A DNA stretch of 64,000 nt, from the NCBI RefSeq assembly GCF_016919165.1, contig NZ_JAFFPS010000008.1, positions 62,001-126,000 of the forward strand, in the 5' to 3' direction. Origin of the DNA: Leptospira chreensis (GTDB lineage Bacteria; Spirochaetota; Leptospiria; Leptospirales; Leptospiraceae). The position numbers and the translations under genes are program-made. This document shows positions 10,364 through 20,641 of the stretch, one piece after another. Every line of letters starts with the position of its first letter. Position 1 is the first letter of the stretch. The notes beneath the pieces are model-generated. The model searched no databases. It saw nothing but the letters and a program-made list of their open reading frames with translations, and was not told the DNA's origin.

Positions 10364-11647
10364 ATGCGTTTTTTAGAAGACTCCATTGATTGTGTCGACT
10401 TCATACTCAAAAAAGATGAAGTATTGACTATCATTTTGGGTGGAGGGAAAGGAACTCGTTTATTACCCCTAACAGAAAAAAGATCCAAACCTGCCGTAAG
10501 TTTCGGAGGAAAATACCGACTCATCGACATTCCCATTTCCAATTCGCTTAACAGTGGTTTTGAAAAGATATTCATCCTCACCCAGTTTAACTCCTATTCG
10601 CTAAACCGTCATATCAACCGAACTTACGCGAGTAACAATATCCACCAAAAGAGTTTTGTCGAAATCATTGCCGCGGAACAAACGGTATCCAGTGCCAATT
10701 GGTTTGAAGGTACTGCCGACGCGGTAAGAAAAGTCCTTCCTTATATCCGAGAACAAAAACCCAAATATGTTCTTATCCTTTCGGGGGACCAACTTTACAA
10801 TATGGACCTTTCTGATTTTATGCAAAGCCATCTTATGGATCCCGAAACAGAAATCTCTGTGGCAACCAATGCCATTCCCGAAGACCAAGTCTATGGGCTA
10901 GGGATTGTGAAAGCGGGAGTGGGTGGGTTCATCCAAGAGTTCATTGAGAAACCACAAGAGATCTCTCAAGTAGAATCCTGTCGGACACAGAATGGATCCT
11001 TTCTTGCCAATATGGGAATTTATATTTTCAATACCTCCACTCTGATCGATGTATTGGAAGATCGCAGTATGGCTGACTTTGGAAAGGAGATCCTCCCCAA
11101 GGCCATCCGTGAACGAAAGGTAAAGGCTTATACTTACGATGGTTATTGGGAAGATATTGGAACCATCAAAGCATTTTACGAAGCCAATTTGATGTTAACC
11201 GATCATATCCCCAAGTTCAATCTCTACTTAGAAAAAACTCCAATCTACACCAGGGCACGGGCTCTACCTCCGTCTAAGATCAATCAGGCGGTGGTCAACC
11301 AAGCTCTGATTTCGGAAGGAACCATTCTAAACCAATGTGAGGTGCACCGGTCTATCATTGGGGTGCGCCAACTCATTGATTCGGGAACTAAAATCTACGA
11401 CTCCATCATTATGGGCCTCGATCATTACGGATACTTTGATCGGAAGTCGGGAAAGATTCCCATTGGGATCGGGCCTAACTGCGAAATACGACGGACAATT
11501 GTCGACAAAGACTGCGCGATCGGTGCCAACGTTCGGCTGTTAAACGAACAGAACCTCCAAGAATACGAGGATGAATATGTGCGGATTCGGGAGGGAATTA
11601 TCGTGGTTCCTCGTCATACGGCCGTTCCGGATGGGTATACAATTTAG
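10364..11647 (+). CDS. glgC: Glucose-1-phosphate adenylyltransferase (ADP-glucose pyrophosphorylase)
   Basis: Forms ADP-glucose for glycogen synthesis. The 427-residue protein has the nucleotidyltransferase start ILGGGKGTRLLPLT, then KPAVSFGGKYRLIDIPISN, the catalytic region SGDQLYNMD, the sugar-binding EFIEKP and the DGYWEDIGT segment. The C-terminal third has the left-handed beta-helix pattern typical of the allosteric domain. No other glycogen gene is nearby. It may be read from its own promoter in the 54-base gap after purQ. Confidence 0.94.
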   Translation: MRFLEDSIDCVDFILKKDEVLTIILGGGKGTRLLPLTEKRSKPAVSFGGKYRLIDIPISNSLNSGFEKIFILTQFNSYSLNRHINRTYASNNIHQKSFVEIIAAEQTVSSANWFEGTADAVRKVLPYIREQKPKYVLILSGDQLYNMDLSDFMQSHLMDPETEISVATNAIPEDQVYGLGIVKAGVGGFIQEFIEKPQEISQVESCRTQNGSFLANMGIYIFNTSTLIDVLEDRSMADFGKEILPKAIRERKVKAYTYDGYWEDIGTIKAFYEANLMLTDHIPKFNLYLEKTPIYTRARALPPSKINQAVVNQALISEGTILNQCEVHRSIIGVRQLIDSGTKIYDSIIMGLDHYGYFDRKSGKIPIGIGPNCEIRRTIVDKDCAIGANVRLLNEQNLQEYEDEYVRIREGIIVVPRHTAVPDGYTI

Positions 11648-11655
11648 GATAAATT

Positions 11656-11688
11656 GACATATTTAGGTCAAAATTAAGTCAAAATTCC
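11656..11688 (+). repeat. Three tandem 11-bp direct repeats in the EAL gene promoter region
   Basis: GTCAAAATTAA (11667-11677) and GTCAAAATTCC (11678-11688) match at nine of 11 bases, and the preceding 11-mer GACATATTTAG (11656-11666) matches the first at seven of 11. An inverted copy ATTTTGAC lies at 11712-11719. Period 11, with a conserved GTCA start and an A/T-rich end, is the layout bound by PhoB/OmpR-family regulators. The role as operator of the downstream gene is inference. Confidence 0.45.
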
Positions 11689-11762
11689 TTGGTATTGTCT
11701 CAAATTTAGGGATTTTGACTTGTCAGTTTTGAACTTAGTTCTAAGGTGGACGAAAGGGAACC

Positions 11763-13001
11763 ATGTTCACAACGGAATCAACGGAAGGAAACCAGTTTTG
11801 GAACGAGACATATTTTGTCCCTCATTTCCAACCCATAGTCAACGCCATCAATCGCTCCATTTCTGCTTACGAAGTATTGGGCCGGCAGTTCAATCCTAAG
11901 GAAAACACTTATGAGTCTCTCGGGAGTCTTTTCCACAATCGGGATCAGGATCCAGTTCCAGTTTATAATATTGACCGCATCCTTAGGGAAAAGGCAGTCC
12001 AGACACTAAAGGAAAGTTCTCTTCGCACCAAACTCTTTTTCAATATGATGCCGAACTTCCTCTCCAGGGTGCATCATACCGATTTATTTGCCGAAAACTT
12101 CCACATCATCCAACTCATCGAAAAGTATGGAATTGATCGCAACCAAGTAGTCATCGAAATTACAGAAGATGAGTTTGACGGATCCATCGACCGCCTCATC
12201 CAAATCGTTCAGATCTTTCGGGATTATGGACTGAAAATTGCCATCGATGATTTGGGAACTGGATTTTCTAATTTAGAGAGAATCGGTTATTTACATCCCG
12301 ATATCATGAAGGTCGACATTCGGATCATGAGAGAGAGTTTGAATAAAAATTCTTTCAAACAAGTTCTCGGAGCCATTTCTGAAATGTCCCAAAAGCTCGG
12401 AAGCCAACTTCTTTTTGAAGGGATTGAAACCGAAGAAGAGGTGAACCTGGCCCTTTCTATGGGAGCCAATCTCTTACAAGGATTCTACTTTTCGACTCCG
12501 AATCCTCATTTTCTCAATCGCAATACTTTCTCTGATAAAATGAAAACTGTTTTAGAAAACTTCTCCGGTGTCCGCTCTCGGGAACTTCGGGAAAAGGGAG
12601 TTCGGGAACAGAGAATCATTGACCAACTCCAAGACCTTTTCTATGAACTTTCCGATGCCAAAGAAGAGGACTTTTCTTATCGTTTCGGTCAAATCCTGGG
12701 TTCCTTACCAAGAGAGATCTTAAAGGTCTTTGTTTGTGATGCAGAAGGGTATCAAATCACTCCTACTTACGACTTGGATCGGCTGAATGGTGGGTATTTG
12801 GAACGTTCTCGCCAAATTGGCAACAACTACGCTTGGAAACCATACTTTCTGAAACACAAAGAGGAGTCGGAGCGGTTCCGCAAAAAATGGGGGGTGACCT
12901 ACCCATTGTATGATATTTCCAACCAAAACCAGTATGTGATTTTTACCTTCTCTCTGATGGACGGAAAGATCCTCATCGCACAGGTAGGTTGGTCGGAATA
13001 G
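11763..13001 (+). CDS. EAL-domain protein, putative cyclic-di-GMP phosphodiesterase
   Basis: The EAL domain fills residues about 10-260. Its signature is EVL in AYEVLGR. Other active-site elements are IEITED, AIDDLGTG, MKVDIR, FEGIETEEE and LLQGFYFS, so the metal ligands and general-base Lys are all present and hydrolysis of c-di-GMP to pGpG is plausible. The remaining 150 residues, starting with a helical linker (LREKGVREQRIIDQLQDLF), resemble a sensor-like domain and end in TFSLMDGKILIAQVGW. No signal peptide or membrane span is seen, so it is cytosolic. The upstream gap holds a PhoB-like repeat array. Confidence 0.9.
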   Translation: MFTTESTEGNQFWNETYFVPHFQPIVNAINRSISAYEVLGRQFNPKENTYESLGSLFHNRDQDPVPVYNIDRILREKAVQTLKESSLRTKLFFNMMPNFLSRVHHTDLFAENFHIIQLIEKYGIDRNQVVIEITEDEFDGSIDRLIQIVQIFRDYGLKIAIDDLGTGFSNLERIGYLHPDIMKVDIRIMRESLNKNSFKQVLGAISEMSQKLGSQLLFEGIETEEEVNLALSMGANLLQGFYFSTPNPHFLNRNTFSDKMKTVLENFSGVRSRELREKGVREQRIIDQLQDLFYELSDAKEEDFSYRFGQILGSLPREILKVFVCDAEGYQITPTYDLDRLNGGYLERSRQIGNNYAWKPYFLKHKEESERFRKKWGVTYPLYDISNQNQYVIFTFSLMDGKILIAQVGWSE

Positions 13002-13056
13002 AATCTTGTTTTTTTTGAGTGGTGCATTTTCCTGGTAGAAGGGATTCGTCTAAAAT

Positions 13057-13071
13057 ATAGAATCATTCTAA
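13057..13071 (+). promoter_or_regulatory. Fur/PerR-like 7-1-7 operator upstream of sufC
   Basis: ATAGAATCATTCTAA is a 7-1-7 inverted repeat with one mismatch between arms. It sits 25 bases before the sufC start codon in an A/T-rich stretch. The form fits the PerR/Fur box family (consensus TTATAATnATTATAA for PerR). Control of SUF genes by Fur-family or Rrf2-family iron/oxidant sensors is well established in other bacteria; here it is inference from the motif. Confidence 0.45.
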
Positions 13072-13095
13072 ATATATACAAAACAGGAAACCACC

Positions 13096-13848
13096 TTGTC
13101 CGCTATTCTCGAAATTAAATCTCTACACGCTAATGTAGGGGACAAAACGATCCTCCGAGGGGTCAATCTGACCATCGGGGCTGGTGAAGTTCACGCCATT
13201 ATGGGCCCCAATGGATCGGGAAAGAGTACTCTTTCCAACGTAATTCTTGGCCATCCAAAATATACCATTACCTCGGGAGATATCCTCTTTCGAGGCGAAT
13301 CCATTTTAAATAAATCCACAGATGAAAGGGCAAGACTCGGACTCTTTTTGTCCTTCCAGTATCCCACAGCACTTCCGGGAGTTACGATTGGAAACTTTCT
13401 AAAATCCATCCTCAAAGCACATAGAGGAAAGGATGTTCCGGTGAAAGAATTCAAAGCGGAACTAAAACAATCCATGGATCTTTTGGATGTTCCTCAGTCG
13501 TTTATTGGCCGTTATGTGAACGATGGGTTTTCTGGTGGTGAAAAAAAACGTGCTGAAATTTTACAAATGAGTTTATTAAAGCCGGTTCTTTCTATTTTGG
13601 ATGAAACCGATTCTGGGCTTGATATTGATGCTTTACGAATTGTATCGGAAGGAATTAATTCCAATAGAAATCCAGAACGTTCGATTTTACTCATCACTCA
13701 CTACCAACGGATGTTGAATTATATTGTTCCTGATTTTGTACACGTGTTTGCTGATGGTCGGATTCTAGAAACCGGTGGCAAAGACCTTTCCTTAAAATTA
13801 GAAGAAGTCGGTTATGACTGGATTTTGGAGAGAGAAGGAGTCAAATGA
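13096..13848 (+). CDS. sufC: Fe-S cluster assembly ATPase SufC
   Basis: The ABC-type ATPase of the SufBCD scaffold complex. Walker A is GPNGSGKST (residues 37-45), the signature is [13 protein letters not shown], and Walker B is [16 protein letters not shown], the SufC-specific form. Translation starts at TTG 13096 behind AGGAAA. Its stop overlaps sufD (ATGA). sufB, which normally lies beside sufC, is absent from the locus. The gene heads an operon running to at least sufT and probably to the glutathione genes. Confidence 0.97.
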   Translation: MSAILEIKSLHANVGDKTILRGVNLTIGAGEVHAIMGPNGSGKSTLSNVILGHPKYTITSGDILFRGESILNKSTDERARLGLFLSFQYPTALPGVTIGNFLKSILKAHRGKDVPVKEFKAELKQSMDLLDVPQSFIGRYVNDGFSGGEKKRAEILQMSLLKPVLSILDETDSGLDIDALRIVSEGINSNRNPERSILLITHYQRMLNYIVPDFVHVFADGRILETGGKDLSLKLEEVGYDWILEREGVK

Positions 13849-15002
13849 ATTCTTCACTCACACGCAATCGTTTTGTTCTCTCAAAAGAACGAACCGAAGT
13901 GTTTCGTAAATCTCTGCTCGAAGTTTGGAATGAACTAACAATCCCGGCTGACACAAATGAGGCTTGGAGAAAATTTCCCATTGGATCTGTGGATTGGAAA
14001 GAATTACAGTTTGATCCCAAATCCATTTCTACGGAAACTAAAGGGGAATGGGAAAGCGAACACTCGTTACCAGAAGAAACCATAAACGGAATCCTCGCTG
14101 ATATCGTAAAGTTTACTCCTAAAGATTATTTTGCTATTTTAAGTTTGATTGCGGCACCTTATATCGAATTTTTTCTCTTAGAAGAAGGAGAAAGTGAGTT
14201 TGATTTTGAAGAGTTGGGTGATGAACCTAAATTTTCAGTTCGTATCTTCTATTTGAAATCGGGACGAACTGCGAAAACCCAAGTGAGAATGGAAAGTATC
14301 CATGAAACAGAAGTGCTTCATATGTCGTCATCACTTGACTTTTATATTGCAGAAGATTCTTCCTACTTAGAAATTTTGGACAAGGAAACCAGCGATTTAG
14401 ATTTATACCGGTTTCGCAATGTTTGTATTCTTTCTCGTTCCGATTCCCATGTGAAATACCATCTTTATCCAATAGGTGGGTTTCGTTCTAAACTGTTTTT
14501 ACATGCCCACTTGCTTGGTAAAGGTGCTGATGTCATTGTGGATGGTGTTTCGGCCCTTGGCGGACGAAATCTAAAAGATTTGGATATGGGAATGTACCAC
14601 CATGCGGACCATACCACAAGTAAAATCACTTATAAAGCCATAGTTACAGATAAGTCTCATCATATCTTTACAGGGAATTTGATTATCCCACCAAACTTAA
14701 AAAAGGTGACTGCCCACCAAGAATCTTTCAATCTTTCTTTGAATAAAAAAGCTAGAGCGGAAGCCAATCCAAAATTGGAAGTTCTGGCGGAAGATGTATC
14801 TTGCACCCATGGCGCCACTGTGGGTGATATTGATGAAGAACAGTATTTTTACCTTCTCTCTCGCGGCCTAACGCCTGCAGAATCCAAGTCCTTACTTGTG
14901 ACTGCATTTTATGGAGAGACCATCCACTCCATTGGATTTTCGGAAGAAGTGAAATTGTCTTTGGAATCTAGAATCAAAGAGATTCTTGTGGGAGGCAAGT
15001 AG
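13845..15002 (+). CDS. sufD: Fe-S cluster assembly protein SufD
   Basis: A scaffold subunit with the beta-helix core shared by SufB and SufD. The C-terminal part reads [31 protein letters not shown] in two family motifs. The CTHGATVG His corresponds to the conserved SufD His, and SufB would have a different residue set, so SufD fits better than SufB. It is 385 residues. With no SufB encoded here, the complex needs a partner from another locus, or uses SufD alone. The stop codon shares one base with the next start. Confidence 0.9.
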   Translation: MNSSLTRNRFVLSKERTEVFRKSLLEVWNELTIPADTNEAWRKFPIGSVDWKELQFDPKSISTETKGEWESEHSLPEETINGILADIVKFTPKDYFAILSLIAAPYIEFFLLEEGESEFDFEELGDEPKFSVRIFYLKSGRTAKTQVRMESIHETEVLHMSSSLDFYIAEDSSYLEILDKETSDLDLYRFRNVCILSRSDSHVKYHLYPIGGFRSKLFLHAHLLGKGADVIVDGVSALGGRNLKDLDMGMYHHADHTTSKITYKAIVTDKSHHIFTGNLIIPPNLKKVTAHQESFNLSLNKKARAEANPKLEVLAEDVSCTHGATVGDIDEEQYFYLLSRGLTPAESKSLLVTAFYGETIHSIGFSEEVKLSLESRIKEILVGGK

Positions 15003-15316
15003 TGGCCTTTAAAAAATTGATCTCCGTTTCAGAAGTAGCAGAAGGTAGTCTTGTCGTTGTCAAAACTCGTAACTTCAATGTGGTTGTGACCCGCGTCGAA
15101 GGAGACTATTTTGCTTTCGAAGATTCTTGTACCCATGATGGGGAAGAAATCTCTTGCGGAAAATTAGAAGGTTCTGTCATTACTTGTCCTAGACATTTTG
15201 CAAAATTTGATATTCGTAGTGGAAAGGTTTTGGCCTTACCGGCAACCGAACCACTTGTGATCTTTCCCGTTCGTGTGGTTGGGGAAGATTTGGAAGTGGA
15301 TTTGGAGGCGGTATGA
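15002..15316 (+). CDS. Rieske-type [2Fe-2S] ferredoxin in the SUF operon
   Basis: A soluble 104-residue Rieske domain. The cluster ligands are Cys43-x-His45 and Cys62-x2-His65 (CTH and CPRH). The short second motif [15 protein letters not shown] is like the ferredoxin subunit of non-haem dioxygenases (BphA3/NirD-like). It starts with GTG overlapping the sufD stop, and ends 4 bases inside sufS. Rieske ferredoxins are found in some SUF operons, and a role in electron supply to Fe-S assembly is inferred. Confidence 0.92.
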   Translation: MAFKKLISVSEVAEGSLVVVKTRNFNVVVTRVEGDYFAFEDSCTHDGEEISCGKLEGSVITCPRHFAKFDIRSGKVLALPATEPLVIFPVRVVGEDLEVDLEAV

Positions 15317-16557
15317 GTTTAGATCCTTACCAAATTCGAAAGGACTTCCCGATATTATCTCGGATTTTGCCAAATGGAAAGCCACTTGTGTACTTAGACA
15401 ATGGTGCCTCCTCTCAAAAACCGCAGTCTGTGATTGATGCCACTAGCGAATATTATGCGAACGACAACGCCAATATTCACAGGGGAGTGTATTACCTTTC
15501 TCAACATGCAACAGAGATGTTTGAACGTACAAGAATCAAAACCTCTCATTTTTTTCAGGCACAATGTGCCAAAGCCATTATCTTTACTCGTGGAACTACA
15601 GATGCCATCAACTTAGTGGCTCAAGCCTGGGGTAGAACCAATATCAGTGAAGGGGATGAAATTGTTTTATCAGTTCAGGAACACCATTCCAATTTGGTGC
15701 CTTGGCAGATGTTGGCCTTAGAAAAAAAAGCCTTCTTAAAATTCATTCCGATCAAAGCGGACACCACTTACGATTTATCGAACTTAAATGAAATCATTAC
15801 CAAACGAACGAAACTGGTAGCGATTAGCCAAATGTCCAATGTGACAGGAACCATTCACGACCTAACAAAGATTATTGACCGAGTCCGCCAAGTAGGAGCA
15901 AAGATCTTAGTTGATGGAGCGCAAGCCGCTTGCCATATGCCGATCCATTTGGTAGATATGGATGTAGACTTTTATGCATTTTCCAGTCACAAGATGCTTG
16001 GACCCACAGGAGTGGGAGTTCTTTTTGGAAAGGAAGAAATTCTAGAAGCCATGCCTCCTTGGCTTGGTGGTGGGGATATGATTGAATCAGTGGAATTAGA
16101 AAGTTCTACTTATGCGGCCCTTCCTGCCAAACTCGAAGCCGGTACTCCCAACATTGCTGGAGTCATTGGATTTAGTCATGCTTTGGATTATTTACAAAAA
16201 GTCGGGATGAAAAATATCAAAGAACACGAACGTATGTTAGTTGAATATGCGTTGGAACGATTGAATCGAATTGGTGGTCTTCAGATTTATGGAACGGAGG
16301 ATTTGGACAAAAGGGGTGGGGTGGTATCATTCACTATGGACGGAATCCATCCTCATGATGTCGGCTCTATTTTAGATGAAGAAGGTGTCGCAATTCGAGT
16401 GGGTCACCACTGTTGCCAACCACTGATGAAACAATTGTCGATTCCGGGAACTTGTCGTGCTTCGTTTTATCTCTACAATACAAAAGAAGATATCGATGCA
16501 CTCGTCCATTCCATTGATAAAGTAAAATCAATATTCGGTCGTGTCGCAAGAAAGTAA
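15313..16557 (+). CDS. sufS: Cysteine desulfurase SufS
   Basis: A PLP enzyme of 414 residues that takes sulfur from cysteine and passes persulfide to the SUF system. The PLP Lys lies in [13 protein letters not shown]. The [10 protein letters not shown] and [11 protein letters not shown] segments bind cofactor. The active-site Cys lies in [10 protein letters not shown], where the usual GHHCAQP has a second Cys in place of Ala. The group II (SufS/CsdA) form is clear. It overlaps the next gene, sufU, by 17 bases. Confidence 0.96.
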   Translation: MSLDPYQIRKDFPILSRILPNGKPLVYLDNGASSQKPQSVIDATSEYYANDNANIHRGVYYLSQHATEMFERTRIKTSHFFQAQCAKAIIFTRGTTDAINLVAQAWGRTNISEGDEIVLSVQEHHSNLVPWQMLALEKKAFLKFIPIKADTTYDLSNLNEIITKRTKLVAISQMSNVTGTIHDLTKIIDRVRQVGAKILVDGAQAACHMPIHLVDMDVDFYAFSSHKMLGPTGVGVLFGKEEILEAMPPWLGGGDMIESVELESSTYAALPAKLEAGTPNIAGVIGFSHALDYLQKVGMKNIKEHERMLVEYALERLNRIGGLQIYGTEDLDKRGGVVSFTMDGIHPHDVGSILDEEGVAIRVGHHCCQPLMKQLSIPGTCRASFYLYNTKEDIDALVHSIDKVKSIFGRVARK

Positions 16558-16963
16558 CTTTGAAGATTTCCTTCGTTGGAAATCCTTTGCGGTTTGGGAA
16601 AAACCATCGGTAGACCACAAAGTAGTGAAGGGTTTAAATCCTCTTTGTGGTGATGAAATTCTTATCTACTATCATATCGATAAAAACCAATCCTTGGAAA
16701 TTTTAGGACTCGGTGGTGAGTCCTGTTCTATTTGTTCTGCCGCCGCAGGACTTCTTTTTCGAAATAAAACCGCACTGCAGTGGAAAAACTATCAGTCTTA
16801 TCTGCAAGAGCGGAAAAATTTTTTGGATGGGGTGGATTCTGACTTGTTTCAAGATCCAGAAGAGATATCCTTTTTTAGAACTCTTCGAACACATCCTGGT
16901 CGTTATCGTTGTGGACTTTTGCCTTGGCAAACCTTAGTGAAATTGAGTGAGGAAATGAGATGA
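16541..16963 (+). CDS. sufU: SufU-like sulfur transfer/Fe-S scaffold protein
   Basis: The 140-residue product has the three Cys motifs of SufU/IscU: NPLCGDEI (Cys36, Asp38), [13 protein letters not shown] and [10 protein letters not shown]. SufU usually accepts persulfide from SufS through a Zn-bound Cys site, and the longer spacing before the last Cys is the SufU rather than IscU form. It starts with GTG inside the end of sufS and overlaps sufT by 4 bases. The pairing of sufS and sufU resembles Gram-positive SUF operons. Confidence 0.9.
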   Translation: MSQESNFEDFLRWKSFAVWEKPSVDHKVVKGLNPLCGDEILIYYHIDKNQSLEILGLGGESCSICSAAAGLLFRNKTALQWKNYQSYLQERKNFLDGVDSDLFQDPEEISFFRTLRTHPGRYRCGLLPWQTLVKLSEEMR

Positions 16964-17283
16964 TTCGTGATCCTGAAACAGAGAAAGAATGGGAAGTATT
17001 CCATAGTGTCCGTATGGTAGAGGATCCAGAAATTGGAATCTCACTGATCGAACTGGGTTTGATTTATGATATCAAAGTGGAAGGGGAAAAGGCGGACATC
17101 ACCATGACCTACACTTCTCTTGCCTGCCCGGCCGGTCCACAAATGAAACAAGACATTGAAAACCATGCCCTTCGTGTGGATGGAATCAGTGAGGCTGTTG
17201 TGCATGTAGTATGGAATCCCAAATGGGAACCTCGCGCGATGGCCAGTGAAGAAGCCAAAATGCAAATGGGGATCTTCGATTGA
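16960..17283 (+). CDS. sufT: MIP18/DUF59 family Fe-S assembly protein SufT
   Basis: A 107-residue DUF59 protein. [17 protein letters not shown] is the family N-terminal motif, and the conserved Cys is in [12 protein letters not shown]. SufT-type proteins act in Fe-S cluster maturation or delivery and often end SUF operons. The ATG lies in an ATGA overlap with sufU, and the stop TGA overlaps the TTG start of ggt, so the chain is unbroken into the glutathione genes. Confidence 0.9.
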   Translation: MIRDPETEKEWEVFHSVRMVEDPEIGISLIELGLIYDIKVEGEKADITMTYTSLACPAGPQMKQDIENHALRVDGISEAVVHVVWNPKWEPRAMASEEAKMQMGIFD

Positions 17284-19040
17284 AATTCAATTTCCGAACT
17301 AGTATTTTACTAGTTCTGTTATTTTCCTTTAACAGTTGTGAGTCGATTCCCTTCTTTCGAGATTCCTTTACCTCAAAGATCACGGAGTTTGGCTCCGTCC
17401 CTCAAATTGAAGGTGCCAAAAGCAAACGCGATCGTTATGAATTTTCTGGACGGGAAATCATCATCTCCTCCGACCATCCTCTTGCCTCCCAAGCCGGAAT
17501 GGAAGTTTGGAAACAAGGGGGGAATGTGGTGGATGTATTTTCTGCGGCAAGTTTTGCCATCTCCGTCCTTCGACCTCATTCCACTAGTCTTTTCGGGGGT
17601 GGGTTTGCCGTAGTGTATTTGCCATCGAAGGGTAAGTGGGCTTATGACTTTCGGGAACGTTCTCCGAAAAAAGGAACCGCTTCTTTTTACGTAAATGAAG
17701 ACGGATCTGTCATTCCTGATAAAACTTTAAAAGGTCCTTATAGTGCTGGGGTTCCAGGAACTGTACAAGGGATTTTACAAATCCAGAAACAACATGGAAA
17801 ACTTCCGTTAAACGCAATCATAGCACCAGCACTTCGTTATGCGAGAAATGGATATTCCGTATATGGAGATCTCGCGACTGCCATATCCAAAACCTGGCCA
17901 CAAATGAACCCGGCCATGCAGAAGGTATTTGGGATCGACAACCGGGCCATCAGAGAAGGGGAACTTCTCATCCAAGAGGATTTGGCAAAAACCTTAGAGC
18001 GTATCATTGAAAATCCAGAGAATGAATTTTTGGATGGGGAGACGGTTCGATTGGTTTCGGGATATTATTCTGAGTTTCAGGATTTTATCACAACAGAGGA
18101 CTTTAAAACCTACCAAGTCAAAACCAGTGATCCCTTGGTCAGTTCTGTTTGGGGTCATACCATTTTCACCATGCCACCTCCGAGCTCTGGCGTACACCTT
18201 GTCACAATGATGAATTTGTATTCGGAAATGCAAAAACGAAATACTTTTCCGAAAGGGGATGTGGGTGAAATCATTCGCATTACGGAAGCTATGCGAGTTT
18301 CCTATCGGGATCGTGCGGAACTTGGTGGTGATCCACTTTTTACAACGGTTCCTGTAACCAAACTTTTGTCCCAAACTTATGCCAAAGAAGAAACGAATGA
18401 AATTGAAAAGAAGGTAGTCTCTGGAAGTTGGCCTGCGGTAAAGGAAGAAGAAAAGAAACCGGAATCCTATAATACCACTCATATTTCCATTTTAGATAAA
18501 GATGGAAATGCTGTTTCGACAACCCAGTCAGTCAATGGGATCTTTGGTGGGGCAGAGATGGTTCCAGGAACGGGACTTGTACTGAACAATACCATGGACG
18601 ACTTTGCCGTGGCCCCCGGGGTTCCGAATCTTTACGGCCTTGTTGGATCGAAAGCCAATGCTATTGAACCTGGGAAAACTCCTCTTTCGAGTATGAGTCC
18701 GAGTATCCTTCTGGATGCTTTTGGGAAAACGAAAATGGTGATCGGGGCTCCCGGTGGTTCCCAAATCCCCACTTCCATTTTTAATACCCTCTATCGGTAT
18801 TTGATCCAAAAACAGGACCTTTATGAAAGTGTCTCCTACCCAAGGATCCACCACCAATTCCGGCCCGATCGGATTTTTTTAGATCCTGAAATAAAAGAGA
18901 GTTATCCCCAGTCGGATTTACCATTTTATCAAGTCCAATATATTAGGCATCGTGCTAAAGTATTTGCCGTTACGAGAGAGGGCGACCGCTTGATCGGTGT
19001 GTCTGATCCCAAAGGGGAAGGAGTCCCTTTAGGTTTTTAA
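17280..19040 (+). CDS. ggt: Gamma-glutamyltransferase, predicted lipoprotein
   Basis: An N-terminal nucleophile hydrolase that removes the gamma-glutamyl group from glutathione outside the cytoplasm. It begins with a hydrophobic signal ending SFNSC, a spirochaetal lipobox candidate, so it is probably membrane anchored. The self-cleavage and nucleophile site is the first Thr of [19 protein letters not shown]. Substrate-binding segments include [26 protein letters not shown] and GAPGGSQIP. At 586 residues it is normal length. Translation starts at TTG within the sufT stop. Cysteine released by Ggt and CysGly peptidase could feed SufS. Confidence 0.95.
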   Translation: MKFNFRTSILLVLLFSFNSCESIPFFRDSFTSKITEFGSVPQIEGAKSKRDRYEFSGREIIISSDHPLASQAGMEVWKQGGNVVDVFSAASFAISVLRPHSTSLFGGGFAVVYLPSKGKWAYDFRERSPKKGTASFYVNEDGSVIPDKTLKGPYSAGVPGTVQGILQIQKQHGKLPLNAIIAPALRYARNGYSVYGDLATAISKTWPQMNPAMQKVFGIDNRAIREGELLIQEDLAKTLERIIENPENEFLDGETVRLVSGYYSEFQDFITTEDFKTYQVKTSDPLVSSVWGHTIFTMPPPSSGVHLVTMMNLYSEMQKRNTFPKGDVGEIIRITEAMRVSYRDRAELGGDPLFTTVPVTKLLSQTYAKEETNEIEKKVVSGSWPAVKEEEKKPESYNTTHISILDKDGNAVSTTQSVNGIFGGAEMVPGTGLVLNNTMDDFAVAPGVPNLYGLVGSKANAIEPGKTPLSSMSPSILLDAFGKTKMVIGAPGGSQIPTSIFNTLYRYLIQKQDLYESVSYPRIHHQFRPDRIFLDPEIKESYPQSDLPFYQVQYIRHRAKVFAVTREGDRLIGVSDPKGEGVPLGF

Positions 19041-19043
19041 ACC

Positions 19044-20636
19044 ATGAAATCAAAGTTATTAACATCAACAAAAAAGAATTCTACACGTAATTTACTATCA
19101 GAAGAATATAGAGTTTGTTTACTCAGCGCCAAACATGGATTAGAACGAGAAAGTGTAAGGGTGGATGGGAAATCCCAAATTTCCACAAAACCCCATCCAA
19201 AAGCCTTGGGATCTAGTCTCACCCATCCATTGATTAAAACCGATTTTGCCGAAGCTCAAATTGAATATGCCACCAATATCCATAAGTCCATTCCGGATGC
19301 GCTAAAAGAACTCACTGAGTTACATGCGTTTACGGCGGGTCAGTTGGATTCGGAATATTTATGGCCCTTCAGCATGCCACCAGTTTTACCTGGGGACAAT
19401 AAAATCGAAGTGGCCAATTACGGAACCTCGAGCGAAGGAAGAAAAAAAATCATCTATCGCAATGGACTCGGACATCGTTATGGAAAGAAGATGCAAACCA
19501 TCTCAGGAGTACATTACAATATTTCCTTTGATACCTGTATGTTATCCATTGTTTCTGAAAAGAGGTTCAAAAAACCTTTAAGCCCTGCTACAAAATCACA
19601 GATTTATTTTGATACCATTCGTAATTTTTACCGGATCTCACCCGCGCTTTTGTATTTATTTGGATCTTCTAGTTTAACCGATGTTACCTTTACGGAACCA
19701 ACAAAACAAATCCAGAAATTGGATTCGAAAACACTGAAGGCACCTTATGCCACGACCCTTCGTTTGTCTGGTATTGGTTATACTAGCAAAGTGCAAGGTA
19801 AGTATCCCATATCTGTAAATTCACTCGAAGAATATGCTTATGGAATGTGCCAAGTGGTTTCGAAACCCTATGCCACCTACAAACAGTATAATGGGAAATC
19901 GACGAACCAATTGAATGATCATATCTTACAATTGGAAAACGAATACTACTCTCTCGTTCGACCCAAACAAGTTCCGAAAGGTGAGGAACGAGTGGTGGAT
20001 GCCCTTGTGGAACGAGGAGTGGAATATTTAGAAATTCGACTTTTGGATTTGGATCCATTCTCTGCGATTGGAGTCGAAGAAAACCGCCTATATTTTATCC
20101 ATATGGTTCTACTCTATTGTATGTTGAACGAATCACCTAAATCTGATTTGGTGGAGATGGCAGATTGGAGAAAAAACCAAGAAGTCACCACTTGGTTTGG
20201 AAGAAAGGAAGATATAAAGATTAAATTTTTAGGGGAAGAGATGCCTCTTCGGGATATGATTCACCAACTCTTTGTGGAGATCCAACCCATAGCCGATCTA
20301 TTAGATGAAAATGATGCGAGCGGGCCTTTTAGCAAAGCCTGGGAAGCCCAATGGGAAAAATGGGATGATCCGAGTCATTTGGGTTCTGAGATGTCTGAAT
20401 TGGATTTAGAAATTCACAAATCTAGTTTCCGTGAATTTGGGCTCACTCTCGCCAAATCTCATAAGGAAGAATTACTCCAATACCCACTTCCACCAAACAA
20501 AATCAAATATTACGAAGACCTAAGTGTTCAGTCCATTTATGAACAACAAAAGATAGAAACTTTGGAAGGCAGTCATCTGAAAAAAAACCAAAAGCCAATC
20601 CAAATCAAACCCTTAAAACTTTGTAGCGGAACCTAA
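19044..20636 (+). CDS. gshA: Glutamate-cysteine ligase (GshA type)
   Basis: Makes gamma-glutamylcysteine, the first step to glutathione. The 530-residue sequence has the GshA pattern GLERESVRVDG, TDFAEAQIEYAT, LWPFSMPP and SGVHYNISF, then VEYLEIRLLDLDPFSAIGV. This is the proteobacterial GshA family, also found as the N-terminal domain of bifunctional GshF. It starts three bases after ggt, and five bases separate it from the next gene, whose product matches the C-terminal half of GshF. The two genes together look like an unfused GshF. Confidence 0.95.
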   Translation: MKSKLLTSTKKNSTRNLLSEEYRVCLLSAKHGLERESVRVDGKSQISTKPHPKALGSSLTHPLIKTDFAEAQIEYATNIHKSIPDALKELTELHAFTAGQLDSEYLWPFSMPPVLPGDNKIEVANYGTSSEGRKKIIYRNGLGHRYGKKMQTISGVHYNISFDTCMLSIVSEKRFKKPLSPATKSQIYFDTIRNFYRISPALLYLFGSSSLTDVTFTEPTKQIQKLDSKTLKAPYATTLRLSGIGYTSKVQGKYPISVNSLEEYAYGMCQVVSKPYATYKQYNGKSTNQLNDHILQLENEYYSLVRPKQVPKGEERVVDALVERGVEYLEIRLLDLDPFSAIGVEENRLYFIHMVLLYCMLNESPKSDLVEMADWRKNQEVTTWFGRKEDIKIKFLGEEMPLRDMIHQLFVEIQPIADLLDENDASGPFSKAWEAQWEKWDDPSHLGSEMSELDLEIHKSSFREFGLTLAKSHKEELLQYPLPPNKIKYYEDLSVQSIYEQQKIETLEGSHLKKNQKPIQIKPLKLCSGT

Positions 20637-20641
20637 TCGCA

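Noticed and set aside
17994..18482. A 162-residue minus-strand frame inside ggt.
   Set aside because: Fully antisense to a gene with clear catalytic motifs; composition is that of a complement shadow.
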